A stretch of 64,000 nt of DNA from Arthrobacter sp. OVS8 (GCA_028370155.1 CP116670.1:2418001-2482000), one strand, 5' to 3'. Numbered from the stretch's first letter, positions 1-10,902 are shown. The notes: a model not told the origin generated them from the sequence alone. Made by a program: numbers and translations.

Positions 1-2
1 AA

Positions 3-191
3 CTGGCCGCGGCGCCGTTGCCGAAGTTCGTCGCCGTCGGGGAACATGACCTCTGGCCGCTGGCGCTGCACCGCCGCTTCGCACAGGCCATCGGCGCGCG
101 CATCGCGGTCTACCGGGGCGGACACAGTCCGAGTGAGACCTCGCCACACCAGATGAGCCGCGACCTGATCGCGCTGTACAGGTCCTCGTAG
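3..191 (+). CDS. alpha/beta hydrolase, C-terminal fragment
   Basis: The 62 codons before the stop at 189-191 run open from the window edge. They hold the end of an alpha/beta-hydrolase fold: a GEHD stretch (the loop that carries the acidic residue of the triad) and, about 35 residues later, GGHS, where the catalytic histidine sits in this family. The substrate cannot be told from this fragment. The gene starts upstream of the window. It is convergent with the glycosyltransferase gene on the other strand, with 16 bp between the stops. Confidence 0.7.
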   Translation: MAAAPLPKFVAVGEHDLWPLALHRRFAQAIGARIAVYRGGHSPSETSPHQMSRDLIALYRSS

Positions 192-207
192 CGCTGTCCA
201 GGTCCGC

Positions 208-949
208 CTAGCCGGCGTGGTCACGTTCCCATTGCCGCCGCCGGCGGCGCCGTCGGAACGGGCCCTCCTGCTTGAATTCGACACCGAACGTGGTCCACGC
301 CATTGACAGGCGGCGCCCGACGGCGGCCCAGTCCGCCAGCGGCCGCGCGGAGACTTGGACGCGCAGCGTGGGATCGGCGATCACCTTCACGTCGGGCGGA
401 ATCTGGTAGGAAATGTCCAGGTCATCGTGCACCGGCGGCAGCCCCGATGGACGGAGCCCCGGATCCGGTCCCAGACCTCGGACCGCAGGGCGAAATTCGA
501 GCCAAATAGCGGGGATGGCCCAGGAGCCACCCGATGGCCCAGAAATACCCGGGGATGTACACGCTGGTGCCCACCCAGCGGGCGAACCGGTTTCCGCCGT
601 AGAAATCACCGGGGCCGGACACTGCGGACAGCGGGCCCGCCGTCTCGAGGATTGCTTCGACCCGTTCCAGCCAGTCGGCCGGCGGGATGGAGTCCGTGTC
701 CAGCCGGGCGATCAGGTCGGAGCTGGCTTCGTCGAAGCCATAGGCCGTGGAGGCCGCGATGCCGGGGAGTTCGACGGCGATCCGCCGGGCGCCCGCGGCG
801 GCGCAGACCGCGGCGGTGTTGTCCGTGCTGGCGTTGTCCACCACCACGATTTCGTCGGCCTGACGGGTCTGGTCCGCGAGCGCGGCGAGGCAGACGGCGA
901 GCATGTCGGCGTCGTTCCGGGTGGGGATAACCACCGAGATTGTTGTCAT
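208..949 (-). CDS. family 2 glycosyltransferase (two apparent 1-bp deletions)
   Basis: This enzyme is expected to transfer a sugar from a nucleotide-sugar donor in the cytoplasm or at the inner face of the membrane. The N-terminus is a typical GT-A start (SVVIPTRND), followed by VDNAST and the metal-binding DxD-like motif LDTDS near residue 97. The open frame from the ATG at 949 runs to 422; the C-terminal part (SNFALRSE, then VHDDLDISYQI) continues in the other two frames down to the TAG at 208. With two bases restored the protein is about 247 residues. HDDLD resembles the ED/DD motif near the active site of GT2 enzymes. Acceptor unknown; no polysaccharide genes are next to it. Confidence 0.75.
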
Positions 950-1107
950 GGTGCCCCGACTCTAGCCCCGGCACCTGACGAAATGCCCGCGTTGGCCTCT
1001 TGCACCATGGCCCCCGGACCCGTAGGTTGGGCAACAGCGGACGAATGTCTCCGCAGCCGTTGGCCTCCGGGCCGCCGGAGATCAGCAGCATTTCAGAAGG
1101 ATATGGC

Positions 1108-1311
1108 ATGGCTACAGGCACAGTTAAATGGTTCAACGCCGAAAAGGGTTTTGGCTTCATTGCCCCGGATGACGGGTCAGCCGACGTTTTCGCCCACTAC
1201 TCGGCAATCGCCAGCAGCGGCTACCGCTCCCTGGACGAGAACCAGAAGGTCGAGTTCGACGTCACCCAGGGCCCGAAGGGCCCGCAGGCTGAGAACATCC
1301 GCCCGCTCTAA
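1108..1311 (+). CDS. cspA: cold-shock protein, CspA family
   Basis: A 67-residue single CSD-fold protein that binds single-stranded RNA or DNA as a chaperone. Both RNP motifs are visible: KGFGFI (RNP1) and VFAHYSAI (RNP2), after the canonical start [10 protein letters not shown]. The ATG at 1108 is chosen over the upstream in-frame ATG at 1000 because the family begins here and AGAAGG lies 7 bp before it. The gene stands alone and is followed by a strong hairpin terminator. Cold-shock mRNAs are often controlled through their 5' leader, but I see no specific cold box in the roughly 150 bp upstream. Confidence 0.95.
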   Translation: MATGTVKWFNAEKGFGFIAPDDGSADVFAHYSAIASSGYRSLDENQKVEFDVTQGPKGPQAENIRPL

Positions 1312-1363
1312 GGACTCCGGATAGCAGCACCGGCCATCCGGCCGCCATGCTTTCCCCAACACC

Positions 1364-1405
1364 ACAAACGCCCCTCGCGAGGATTTCCTCGGGAGGGGCG
1401 TTTGT
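1364..1405 (+). terminator. hairpin terminator after cspA
   Basis: A 13-bp perfect stem (1364-1376 paired with 1393-1405, GC-rich core CGCCCCTC) with a 16-nt loop, followed by TCGTTT. It lies 52 bp after the cspA stop and before the kdp promoter region, so it should separate the two transcription units. Confidence 0.85.
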
Positions 1406-1454
1406 CGTTTAAGAACCAGCCGATGGAAGCTCTGCAGCCTCCCCGAGGCGTGTG

Positions 1455-1474
1455 CGTCAAGATTCCGTCAAGAT
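1455..1474 (+). promoter_or_regulatory. 11-bp-spaced direct repeat, candidate KdpE operator
   Basis: CGTCAAGAT occurs at 1455-1463 and again at 1466-1474, a period of 11 bp; a weaker copy, ATCAAGGAT, is at 1488-1496, close to three turns further. OmpR/PhoB-type regulators such as KdpE bind head-to-tail repeats of about 11 bp. The site is about 100 bp before the first kdp operon start. Binding by KdpE is inference. Confidence 0.4.
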
Positions 1475-1575
1475 CCGGCCCGCTGGCATCAAGGATCCGT
1501 TAGTCCCTGCGCTTTCGTCTTTTCCGAGGACTTGACTGGGCTTAGCCCCGCGGGCGCAGAGGAAAGGAACCTTCA

Positions 1576-1695
1576 ATGGCCGATGTGGCTGTTATCGGAA
1601 TTCTCATGGTGTCCATGGGGTTCGTGATGTGGATCGGCCACGTCCTGGCCGGGATGGTCGGCGGTAAAGATGACCGGCCGGAGGGCGGAAAATGA
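1576..1695 (+). CDS. 39-codon hydrophobic peptide ahead of kdpF
   Basis: ATG at 1576 opens a 39-codon frame preceded by GGAAAGGAA, a good ribosome binding site. The product has one hydrophobic segment of about 25 residues (VAVIGILMVSMGFVMWIGHV) and a short charged tail ending KDDRPEGGK, so it should be a single-pass membrane peptide with its tail in the cytoplasm. Its TGA overlaps the kdpF ATG (ATGA), which argues for translational coupling and for it being a real gene. It is not KdpF, which follows directly. I do not recognise the family. It may be a second small subunit or regulator of the Kdp pump. Confidence 0.65.
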   Translation: MADVAVIGILMVSMGFVMWIGHVLAGMVGGKDDRPEGGK

Positions 1696-1790
1696 GCGCC
1701 GACACAATCATGTGGCTCGTCCTGCTCATTGCCGGATTGAGCCTCTTTGGCTACCTCCTGGCGGTCCTGATCCATCCCGAGAAGTGGTGA
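1692..1790 (+). CDS. kdpF: potassium-transporting ATPase small subunit KdpF
   Basis: A 32-residue peptide with one transmembrane segment (LVLLIAGLSLFGYLLAVLIHP) and the HPEKW-type end typical of KdpF. In the Kdp complex KdpF is a lipid-like stabiliser that packs against KdpA and KdpB. Its ATG overlaps the stop of the preceding 39-codon peptide gene, and kdpA starts 7 bp after its stop. The size, hydrophobicity and position leave little doubt. Confidence 0.85.
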   Translation: MSADTIMWLVLLIAGLSLFGYLLAVLIHPEKW

Positions 1791-1797
1791 GCGGATC

Positions 1798-3464
1798 GTG
1801 ACCTTCAACTACGTTTCTTTCGTCGTCCAAGTGGCGGCACTTCTCATTGTTCTGGCAGCCCTGCACAAGCCCTTCGGCATCTACCTGGCCCGGGTTTTCG
1901 AAGCAACCACGTCCAGTCGGCCCGAGCGGTTGTTCTACCGGCTCGCCGGGATCGACGCCGGCACTGAACAGACCTGGTCCGTATACCTGCGCAGCGTTCT
2001 GGCGTTCTCGGCTGTCTCCATTCTGGCCGTGTTCGCCCTCCAGCGGCTGCAGGGCATCCTGCCGGGCAGCGGTTCACTGCCGGGGGTGGATTCGTGGGTG
2101 GCGATGAACACCGCGATTTCCTTTGTGACCAACACGAACTGGCAGACCTACGTCCCGGAGGCCACGGTCGGCATTTTCGTGCAGATGTGTCTGCTCGCGG
2201 TGCAGAACTTCCTCTCCGCCGCCGTCGGTATCGTCGTCGTCGTCGCCCTCATCCGCGGCATCGCCCGCACGAAGACGCAGCGGCTGGGCAATTTCTGGGT
2301 GGATCTGGCCCGTACCTCGTTCCGGATCCTGCTGCCGATCGCGTTCGTCGCGGCAGTGGTGATGGTCCTGGGCGGGGTGGTGCAGAACTTCTGGCCCACC
2401 GACGTCACCAACCAGGCGGCGGAAATCAGCCAGAGCATCCCCGGCGGGCCGGTCGCGTCCCAGGAGGCCATCAAGGAGCTCGGCACCAACGGCGGCGGGT
2501 ACTTCAATGCCAACTCCGCCCACCCGTTCGAGAACCCCAATGCCCTCATCAGCCTCTTCGAGGTGTTCCTGCTCCTGCTCATTCCCTCGGCTCTGCCCTA
2601 CGCCTTCGGCAGGATGGTGGGCGACCAGAAGCAGGGCTACACGGTGGCCGCGGTGATGGGCACTCTGTGGCTGGCATCGGTTTCGCTGATGGGCTGGGCC
2701 GTGGCTTCCGGCCAGGGAACAGCGACGGCGGCGGCCGGCGGGCTGGGCGAGGGATTTGAACAGCGCTTCGGACCGGTGCCGGGCGCGATCTTCGCCGCGT
2801 CCACCACCCTGACCTCCACCGGCGCCGTGAACACCGCCCACGATTCCCTGCCGCCGCTGGCGGCGGCGTCGCCATGGTGAACATGATGCTCGGCGAGGTC
2901 GCCCCCGGCGGGACCGGTTCCGGGCTCTACGGTCTGCTGATCCTGTCCATCATCTCTGTCTTCATCGCAGGCCTTATGGTCGGCCGCACCCCGGAATACC
3001 TGGGCAAGAAGATCGGCCCGACGGAAATGAAGCTCGCTGCCATGTACATCCTGGTAACTCCGACCCTTGTGCTCGCGCTGGCCGGCATCACGGTCCTGCT
3101 GCCGGGGATCTTGGCCAACGCCCCAGCATCAGGGCCGCACCAATTCAGTGAAGTGCTCTACGCCTTCACCTCGGGGGCGAACAACAATGGCTCCGCGTTC
3201 GGCGGCATCACCACCTCCGGCCCGTTTCTCTCGGTCACGATGGGCCTGGCTATGCTGCTGGGCCGGTTTCTGCCCATCGCGCTGGTCCTCGCCCTGGCCG
3301 GCTCCCTCGCCCGGCAGGGCAAGATTCCCGCCTCAACCGGCACCGTCCCCACTCACGGCCCGCTTTTTGGCGGTCTGCTGCTGGGCGTGACAGTGATCCT
3401 GACCGCCCTGAGCTACTTCCCGGCCCTTGCCCTCGGCCCCCTCGCAGAAGGACTCCTGAAATGA
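1798..3464 (+). CDS. kdpA: potassium-transporting ATPase channel subunit KdpA (one 1-bp deletion)
   Basis: KdpA is the K+-selective, channel-like subunit of the high-affinity Kdp pump in the cytoplasmic membrane. GTG at 1798 starts the protein. The frame breaks near 2865 (PPLAAA before, VAMVNMM after) and continues to the TGA at 3464; one restored base gives 555 residues, the normal size. Selectivity-filter repeats of the superfamily of K+ transporters are visible: [38 protein letters not shown] and NNNGSAFGG. The stop overlaps the kdpB ATG (ATGA). Confidence 0.93.
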
Positions 3465-5583
3465 CCCGGTCCAGCACGGACACCGCCGCCGCCACCTACG
3501 CCGACGGCAATCCCTCGGCACCCCCGGCGAACACAAACACCACACCAAGGCACCGGCCAGACTGACGCTCGGGTCCGTCGCCGCCGCACTGCCCCTCGCG
3601 GTCCGGAAACTCGCCCCGCGGCAAATGATCCATTCCCCGTCATGTTCACCGTGCTGGTGGGCGCCGCCCTGTGCACCGCGATCTCGGCGTACCGGCCCTC
3701 AGTGTTCGGCATCGCCGTCACCGCCTGGCTCTGGCTCACCGTCCTCTTCGGCACCCTGTCCGAATCCATCGCCGAGGGACGCGGAAAGGCCCAGGCCGAC
3801 AGCCTCCGCGCCAGCCGCAAAGGTGTCCAGGCCCGGCTCCGGCAAGCCGACGGCACCGCCAAAGAGATCCCCGGAACGGAGCTGCGGCGGGGCGACATCG
3901 TGATCTGCGAAGCCGGGGACGTCATCCCCTCGGACGGCGAAATCATCGAGGGCCTGGCCAGTGTCGACGAATCAACCATCACCGGCGAATCAGCCCCGGT
4001 GATCCGCGAATCCGGCGGAGACCGGTCCTCGGTCACCGGCGGCACCCGGGTGCTCTCGGACCGGATTGTCATCCGCATCACGGCGGAGCCGGGACAGACG
4101 TTCATCGATCGGATGATCAAGCTGGTCGAGGGTGCCGTCCGGCAGAAGACCCCCAACGAAATCGCTCTCCACGTGCTGCTGGTGTCCCTGACCATCGTGT
4201 TCCTGGCCGTCACCATGTCCCTGGCCCCGTTCGCCGCCCTGGCCGGCGCTACCCCGTCCCCGATCGTGTTGGTGGCCCTGCTGGTCTGCCTGATCCCGAC
4301 CACCATCGGGGCGCTGGTGCCGGCAATCGGCATCGCGGGTATGGACCGCCTGGTTCAGCACAACGTCCTCGCCACGTCCGGCCGCGCCGTCGAGACCGCA
4401 GGGGATATCACCACCCTCCTGCTGGACAAGACCGGAACGATCACGTACGGCAACCGCCGCGCCGTCAATTTCTTCCCCGCCAGCCATGTGGAGAGGACCC
4501 GGCTCATCGAGGCGGCCCGGGTCTGCAGCCTGGCGGATGAAACCCCGAGGGCCGGTCCATCGTGGACCTCGCCGCGGACAAGGGCGTCACCGGATCCGAT
4601 TTGGTCACCCTCGAACGCAGTTCCGGCGACTTTGCCGTGGTACCTTTCAGCGCCAGCACGCGCATGAGCGGACTCGACCTTGACGGGCTGCAGATCCGCA
4701 AAGGCGCCGCTTCCACGGTGGCTGTCTTCGCTGCGGAATACGGCGGCCACACCCCGGCGGAGGTCGAGCACCGGGTCGAGGAAGTCTCGGCCCAGGGCGG
4801 CACACCCCTGCTGGTCGCCCAGGTGGGCAAGGACGGCCGCGCGGAGATCCTGGGAACCATCCATCTGGCCGACGTCGTCAAGCCGGGCATGCACGCCCGC
4901 TTCGCCGAACTGCGGCAAATGGGCATCCGGACGGTGATGATCACCGGTGACAACCCCATCACCGCCAAGGCGATTGCCGCGGAGGCCGGGGTGGATGACT
5001 TCCTGGCCGAAGCAACCCCGAGGACAAACTCGCGGTCATCAAGAAGGAGCAGGCCGCGGGCCGGTTGGTGGCGATGACCGGGGACGGCACCAACGATGCC
5101 CCGGCGCTGGCCGCGGCGGACGTCGGCGTCGCGATGAACTCGGGCACCCCGGCCGCGAAGGACGCCGCCAACATGGTGGATCTTGACTCCGACCCCACCA
5201 AGCTCATCAATATCGTCGGCATCGGCAAGCAGTTGCTCATCACCCGCGGCGCGCTGACCACCTTTTCCGTGGCGAACGACGTCGCCAAGTACTTCGCGAT
5301 TGTTCCGGCCCTGTTCACTGCCGCCTTCCCGGGCCTCGGGCTGCTGAACATCATGGGCCTGGCCACGCCGGCCTCGGCGATCCTGTCCGCGGTGATCTTC
5401 AATGCCCTGATCATCGTGGCCCTGGTACCGCTGGCCCTGCGCGGCGTGAGGTACCGGGCCGTGTCCGCCAACCAGGCCCTGAGCCGGAACCTGCTGGTCT
5501 ACGGGCTCGGCGGGCTGATCGCCCCCTTCATCGGCATAAAGATCATCGACCTGATCATTTCCCTCATTCCCGGAATCGGCTAG
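3461..5583 (+). CDS. kdpB: potassium-transporting P-type ATPase subunit KdpB (four 1-bp deletions)
   Basis: KdpB is the catalytic P-type ATPase subunit that energises K+ uptake. The coding sequence runs through five frame segments (breaks near 3550, 3640, 4545 and 5020), each change being a loss of one base; restored, it is 708 residues. Motifs in order: TGES of the actuator domain (about 3980-3990), the phosphorylation loop DKTGT (about 4425) and the hinge [12 protein letters not shown] (from about 5074), followed by the C-terminal membrane helices. It starts at the ATG overlapping the kdpA stop. Its TAG is part of TAGGAG, the ribosome binding site for kdpC. Confidence 0.93.
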
Positions 5584-5595
5584 GAGCCCGCCCTC

Positions 5596-6223
5596 ATGAA
5601 CACCCTCACCGGCTATCTCCGCCAGGCAGGAACTGCCCTGCGGTTTCTCGTCCTCGCCACCCTTGTCCTCGGCCTGGCCTACCCCTGGCCGTCTTCGGCG
5701 TCGGACAGCTCATCGCCCCTTATCAGGCCAACGGCTCGATCATCACGGACGCCGCCGGCGCCCGGCGGCGTCCGCCCTGATCGCCCAGGCCAGCGCCGAT
5801 GACAGCGGCGCCCGGGATCCGCGGTGGTTCCACGCCCGGCCGTCGGCCGTCATGTGGGACCCGGCGTCGTCCTCTGCCAGCAACCTCGGCCCCAACGAGC
5901 CCAAGCTCCTCGAGGCCGTCACCACGAACCGGTCCGCCGTCGCCGCCGCGGAAGGCATCAAAGAGGCCGAGGTGCCCACCGACGCCGTCACGGCGAGCGG
6001 GTCCGGGCTGGACCCGGATATCTCGCCGGAATACGCGAGGCTGCAGGTGGCCCGGGTGGCCGCGGCGCACGGCCTGGACACCGAAGCCGTGGCGTCGCTG
6101 GTGGACCGGCACACGAGTAGCGGGTTGCTCGCTTTCCTGGGCCAGCCGTCCGTCAACGTGACATCGCTGAACCTGGCGGTCGCTGCGGCCTCGCAAGCGT
6201 CGCAGCCGGAACAATCCCAGTGA
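5596..6223 (+). CDS. kdpC: potassium-transporting ATPase subunit KdpC (two 1-bp deletions)
   Basis: KdpC is the single-span accessory subunit that contacts KdpA and may assist ATP or K+ binding. The N-terminal helix (FLVLATLVLGLAYP) is followed, after a break near 5690, by FGVGQLIAPYQANGS; a second break near 5765 leads to the signature WFHARPSA and the C-terminal DISPEYARLQVARVA block. Two restored bases give 209 residues, the family size. Twelve bases separate it from kdpB and from kdpD. Confidence 0.92.
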
Positions 6224-6235
6224 GAGAATGACGGC

Positions 6236-8904
6236 ATGGCACGTGGAACGCTGCGGATTTTCCTGGGGGCCGCGCCCGGGGTCGGCAAGACCTACGAGAT
6301 GCTCGAAGAGGCGCACCGGCTCGGCAAGCGCGGCGAGGACGTCGTCGTCGCGTTTGCCATGGACCACGGACGCAGCGAGACGCGGGCGCTGCTGGAGGGG
6401 CTGGAAATCATACCCCCGAGGCGCATTCCCTACCGGGGCACCGAATTTGAGGAAATGGACCTTGACGCCGTCCTCGCCCGGGCACCTGGAACAGCAATCG
6501 TGGACGAGTACGCCCACTCCAACATCCCCGGGAGCCGCAACCCCAAACGCTGGCAGGACGTCGACGAACTGCTCGACGCCGGAATCGACGTCCTGTCCAC
6601 CGTTAACATCCAGCACCTGGCGTCGCTGGGTGACGTCGTCAGCGCGATCACCGACGTCCACCAGGCGGAGACAGTCCCGGACGACGTCGTCCGCCGGGCC
6701 GATCAGATCCACCTCGTCGACATCTCCCCCGAACTGCTGCGGCAGCGCCTGGGCGACGGGAAGATCTACGCCCCGAGAAAATCGACGCGGCACTCTCGAA
6801 CTACTTCCGGCTGGGCAACCTCACCGCGCTGCGGAGCTGGCCCTGCTGTGGCTGGCCGACCGTGTGGACGAAGGCCTCGCCAAATACCGGGCGGAGCAGG
6901 GTATCGAGGAAAGCTGGCCTGCCCGGGAACGGATTGTGGTGGGCCTGACGGGCGGCCCCGAAGGCGAGGTCCTGATCCGCCGCGGCGCCAGGATCCTCAA
7001 CCGCGTCAGCGGCGGCGACCTGCTGGCGGTCCACGTGCGGGCCGCGGACGGGGTCGCCAGCGAATCCCCCAAGCGCTCGAAGCCCAACGCCACCTCATCC
7101 AGGACCTGGGCGGCAGCTACCACATTGTGACGGGTGAGGATCCGGCCGGGGCCCTGCTGGACTTCGCCCGCAGCGTCAACGCCACCCAGATCGTGGTCGG
7201 CATCTCCCGGCGCAAGAAGATCTCGGCGCTGCTGGGAAACCTGCTCGGCGGAGGTGTCGGCACGCGGGTGGTCCGCGATTCCGGCGACATCGACGTCCAC
7301 ATGGTTTCCCACCCGCTCGGCGGGCATGGCACCCGGCCGTCCCGGCAGCGGGACCTGGGCCGCGTCCGGGTGACGCTGGGATTCATTCTGGCCATGCTCC
7401 TCCCGGCCGTGCTGCAGCTATTGCTGCTGGCTCTCAACCCGGACCAAAACATTGCCACGGCCGTGCTCGTACAGCTCAGCGGGTCCGTCGCCGTGGCCCT
7501 GATCGGCGGGCTTTGGCCGGCGATACTCGCCGCCCTCTGGAGCAGCCTGCTGGTGAATTACTTCTCCACCCCGCCGGTCGGGACCCTCACCATCAGCGAT
7601 CCGCAGAACCTCCTCGCCCTGCTGGTGTTTGTGGGTGTTTCGGCAGCCGTCGCGGTCGTGGTCGACATGTCAGCCCGCCGGTCCAAGGAAGCCGCGCGCG
7701 CCCGCGCGGAAGCCACGACCCTCGGTGACCTGGCCAGGAGTGCCTCCGGCGCCGACGATATGGTCCGGGCCCTCCTGGAGCAGGCACTAGGCGTCTTCCA
7801 GGTCCGGGGTGCCGCCATCTTCAGCCTCATCGATTCCCCGGGTGACGGAGGGCCTCTGCCGCCAACGGGCGGAAGTGGAGCCTGCTTGCCGCAGCCGGGG
7901 ACCTTGCCACGGGCGAAACCGAACGGGGCGGCGCCGACGGCGAGAACATCGAAGAGATCGACGCCACGACGCGCCTCGTGCTGTTCGGCCGGATCCTGCC
8001 GGCGAGCGACCGGCGTCTGCTGGGGGCTTTCGGCGTCCATCTGAACGCCCAGCTGGAACGCCAGCAGCTCGCGGCCAGCCGCCGTCAGATGCTGCGCCTC
8101 GCCGAAAGCAACACCATCCGAACGTCCATCCTCCGTGCCGTCTCCCATGACCTCCGCACTCCGCTGGCCGGAATCAAACTCGCCGTCGGCGGCCTGCGCC
8201 ACGACGGCGCACGGTATACCCCGGACGAACGACAGGAGCTGCTCGCGACCATCGAGGAATGCTCGGACCGGCTGGACGGCCTGGTGGGCAACCTCCTGGA
8301 CATGTCCCGAATCAGCGCCGACGCCGCCCACCCCTGCTCAGGCCCGTGCGCTGGTACGAGGTCATTCCGGACGCCCTGCGCGCCGTGCCGGAGGGACGTG
8401 TCCGGGTGGAACTGCCCGCCAACATGCCTGAAGTCGACGCGGACCCCGGAATGCTTGAGCGCGTCATTGCCAACGTCGTCGAAAACGCCGTGAAGTACGC
8501 GCCGGATTCGGACATCGTCCTGGTCGGCGCCGGGGCGGTCTCAGCCCGGTTACCCTCGAGGGCCGCCCGGCAGGAGAACTGCGCATCATCGATCACGGCC
8601 GGGGAATCCCGGCAGAGAGGGTCGTTGAAATGTTCCGGCCGTTCCAGCGCCTGGACGACGCCCCGCAGACTACCGGCATCGGCCTCGGCCTGGCCGTGGC
8701 CAAGGGATTCACGGACGCCATGGGCGGAAGCCTGACCGCCGAAGCAACACCGGGTGGCGGCCTGACCATGGTCATCCGGCTCCCGCTCTCCACGGGCGCA
8801 CCTTTCGAGGCACGCCGCCATCAGGCCCTCTGGAACCGCAGTCGGCGATGGACCGCCGGCGTCACACCATGCCGCTCAGTGCGTCCGGATCGGACGCCGG
8901 ATGA
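6236..8904 (+). CDS. kdpD: osmosensitive K+ channel sensor histidine kinase KdpD (seven 1-bp deletions)
   Basis: KdpD senses K+ limitation and turgor and phosphorylates KdpE. Domains in order: KdpD domain with Walker A GAAPGVGKT and DEYAHSN, a universal-stress-like domain (about 6930-7310), four membrane helices (about 7370-7660), a GAF-like segment, the H-box SHDLRTPL (about 8147), the N-box NVVENAVKYAP and the G boxes DHGRGIP and GIGLGLAV. Seven one-base deletions break the frame; restored, it has 891 residues, as usual for the family. The last segment ends SASGSDAG with its TGA overlapping the kdpE ATG, which decides the end at 8904. Confidence 0.9.
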
Positions 8905-9574
8905 CGGCCGTCCTGGTAGTCGACGACGACCCGCATCTGCTCAGGGCCCTGCGGATCACGCTGCAGGCCCATGGCTACGATGTGACCACTGCGGCGGACG
9001 GCCATTCGGCCCTGCTGGCGGCCACCCGGCACCCTTGGCACTTGTCATCCTGGATCTCGGCTTGCCGGACTTGGACGGCACGTCCGTGATCCGGGAACTC
9101 CGGACTTGGAGCCGGGTGCCCGTTCTGGTGCTGTCCGCCCGCCACGGTTCCGAGGACAAAGTGGAGGCCCTGGACGCCGGAGCCGACGATTACATCACGA
9201 AGCCGTTCGGCCTGGATGAACTCCTGGCGCGGCTGCGTGCGCTGCTACGCCGCAGCGCCGACCCGGGTCAGGAACCCGTAGTCACTACAGATGCGTTCAC
9301 CGTGGACCTGGAAAAACACCGTGTCACGCGGGACGGCCAGGACATCAGGCTCACTCCGACCGAATGGAAGATGCTCGAAGTGCTGGTCCGGAATCCGGAG
9401 AAACTCGTCACCCAGCAGCAGCTCCTGTCCGAGGTCTGGGGTCCGGCCTACGCGAAGGAGACCAACTACCTGCGCGTGTATATGGCCCAGCTCCGCCGCA
9501 AGCTGGAACCCGAGGCCGCCACCCCACGGCACCTGATCACCGAGGCGGGGATCGGTTACCGCTTCGTGCCCTGA
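8901..9574 (+). CDS. kdpE: response regulator KdpE (one 1-bp deletion)
   Basis: OmpR-family regulator that activates the kdp promoter when phosphorylated by KdpD. The receiver domain has VVDDD (acidic pocket), LDLGLPDLDG with the phosphoacceptor aspartate, and ITKPFG with the conserved lysine. The winged-helix output domain follows (LTPTEWKMLEVL, then NYLRVYMAQLRRKLE). One base is missing near 9032. Restored length is 224 residues. A likely target is the 11-bp direct repeat at 1455. Confidence 0.93.
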
Positions 9575-9607
9575 TGCCGCCCGGGGCGCAGCTGCGCGGA
9601 CCCGGCC

Positions 9608-10843
9608 CTATACGAACGCGGACTTGCCGGTCACGGCCCGGGCCACGATCAGCGAGTTGATCTCGTAGCTGCCCTCGTAGGTGTACAGGATTTCGGCGTC
9701 GCCAAAGAGCTTGCCCATTTCGTAGTCGCTGCTGATCCCGTTGCCGCCCATCAGCGAGCGCCCCATCGCCACCGACGCCCGGGCCAGCCGGGTGGTGGTG
9801 GACTTGGCCATCGCGGCCTGGACCATCTCGAGCTTGCCGTCTTCCTGGATCCTGGCCAGCTGTGCCATCAGCGACAGGGAGGCGGACGCGTTGCCCAGGA
9901 TCTCGGCCAGCTGCTGCTGGATCAGCTGGAAGCGCGCCAGCTCCTTGCCGAACTGCTTCCGCTCCAGCGAGTAGGCCCGCGCGACGTCGAACGCGGCAAG
10001 CTGGATGCCGGCGGCCTGCCAGCCCACCCAGGCGCGCGAATCGCGGAGCAGTTCGTTGGCTTTGGAGAAGTCCGTGGCGCCCGGGAGCAGGTTGGACTCA
10101 GGGATGCGGACCTCGTCGAGCACGATGTCCGCGTTCTGCATGATCCGCAGCCCGATCTTGTTCGCGATCTTGGTGGCGGTGTAGCCTGGCCGGTCCGTCT
10201 CCACGATGAAGCCCTTGATCTGCTGGTCCGCCACATCCCGCGCCCAGACCAGGGCGAAGTCCGCAATAGTGCCGGCGCCGATCCAGCGCTTGGCGCCGCT
10301 GATCACCCACTCCCCGCCCTCCAGCCGGGCCGTCGTCGCCAGCCCGCCGGCGATGTCGGAACCATGGTCCGGCTCGGTCAGCGCGAAGGCGCCGATCTGG
10401 GTCAGGGCCGTCAGGCCAGGGAGCCAGCGTGCCTTCTGCTCCGCGGAGCCGAGCTGGTCGATCATGCCGACGATCAGCTCGTTGTGGATCCCCACAAGGG
10501 CCGAGAGGGACACGTCGGCGCGTGCCACCTCGACGTACATCAGTCCCTTGAACAGCTTGGAGGTGCCGTCGGTCTGCAGGCCGCCGAGGCCGTACTTGCC
10601 GAGTTCGGCGAGCAGCCCGAAGGGGAATTCCTCGCGGTTCCAGTAGTCGATCGATGCCGCCCGGATCCGGGACTGGAGGAAATCGCGGATTTCCTGGTAG
10701 CGGGCCTGCTCCGCGGGCGGCAGCAGGTCCACGATGTACATCAGGTCGGCGTCCGGGAAGGGCGGCGCCGTCACGCCGTCCAGCGCTGATTCGCCGCTAG
10801 TGACCTTCTGTCCGCTGGCACGTCCTTGTGGCTGCACGGGCAT
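9608..10843 (-). CDS. acyl-CoA dehydrogenase, glutaryl-CoA-dehydrogenase-like
   Basis: A 411-residue flavoenzyme that oxidises an acyl-CoA to the 2,3-enoyl-CoA, passing electrons to ETF. Visible features: the FAD/substrate loop FALTEPDHGSD, the arginine-containing helix YSLERKQFGKEL and the C-terminal YTYEGSYEIN, where the glutamate is the expected catalytic base as in the glutaryl-CoA/isovaleryl-CoA branch. The frame is intact. It is divergent from the acyl-CoA ligase gene across 163 bp, so the two may act on the same substrate. The exact acyl group is not readable from the sequence. Confidence 0.88.
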   Translation of the reverse strand: MPVQPQGRASGQKVTSGESALDGVTAPPFPDADLMYIVDLLPPAEQARYQEIRDFLQSRIRAASIDYWNREEFPFGLLAELGKYGLGGLQTDGTSKLFKGLMYVEVARADVSLSALVGIHNELIVGMIDQLGSAEQKARWLPGLTALTQIGAFALTEPDHGSDIAGGLATTARLEGGEWVISGAKRWIGAGTIADFALVWARDVADQQIKGFIVETDRPGYTATKIANKIGLRIMQNADIVLDEVRIPESNLLPGATDFSKANELLRDSRAWVGWQAAGIQLAAFDVARAYSLERKQFGKELARFQLIQQQLAEILGNASASLSLMAQLARIQEDGKLEMVQAAMAKSTTTRLARASVAMGRSLMGGNGISSDYEMGKLFGDAEILYTYEGSYEINSLIVARAVTGKSAFV

Positions 10844-10902
10844 GTATCCCTTCGTAGTGAACCGGTCATGAACCGGTCCGGCTCTTCCAAACCCTTGGAT
10901 GT

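Noticed and set aside
1798..9574. The kdp operon as a set of pseudogenes
   Set aside because: All catalytic and structural motifs are intact, every break fits a missing base, and restored lengths are normal. A sequence error is the better explanation.
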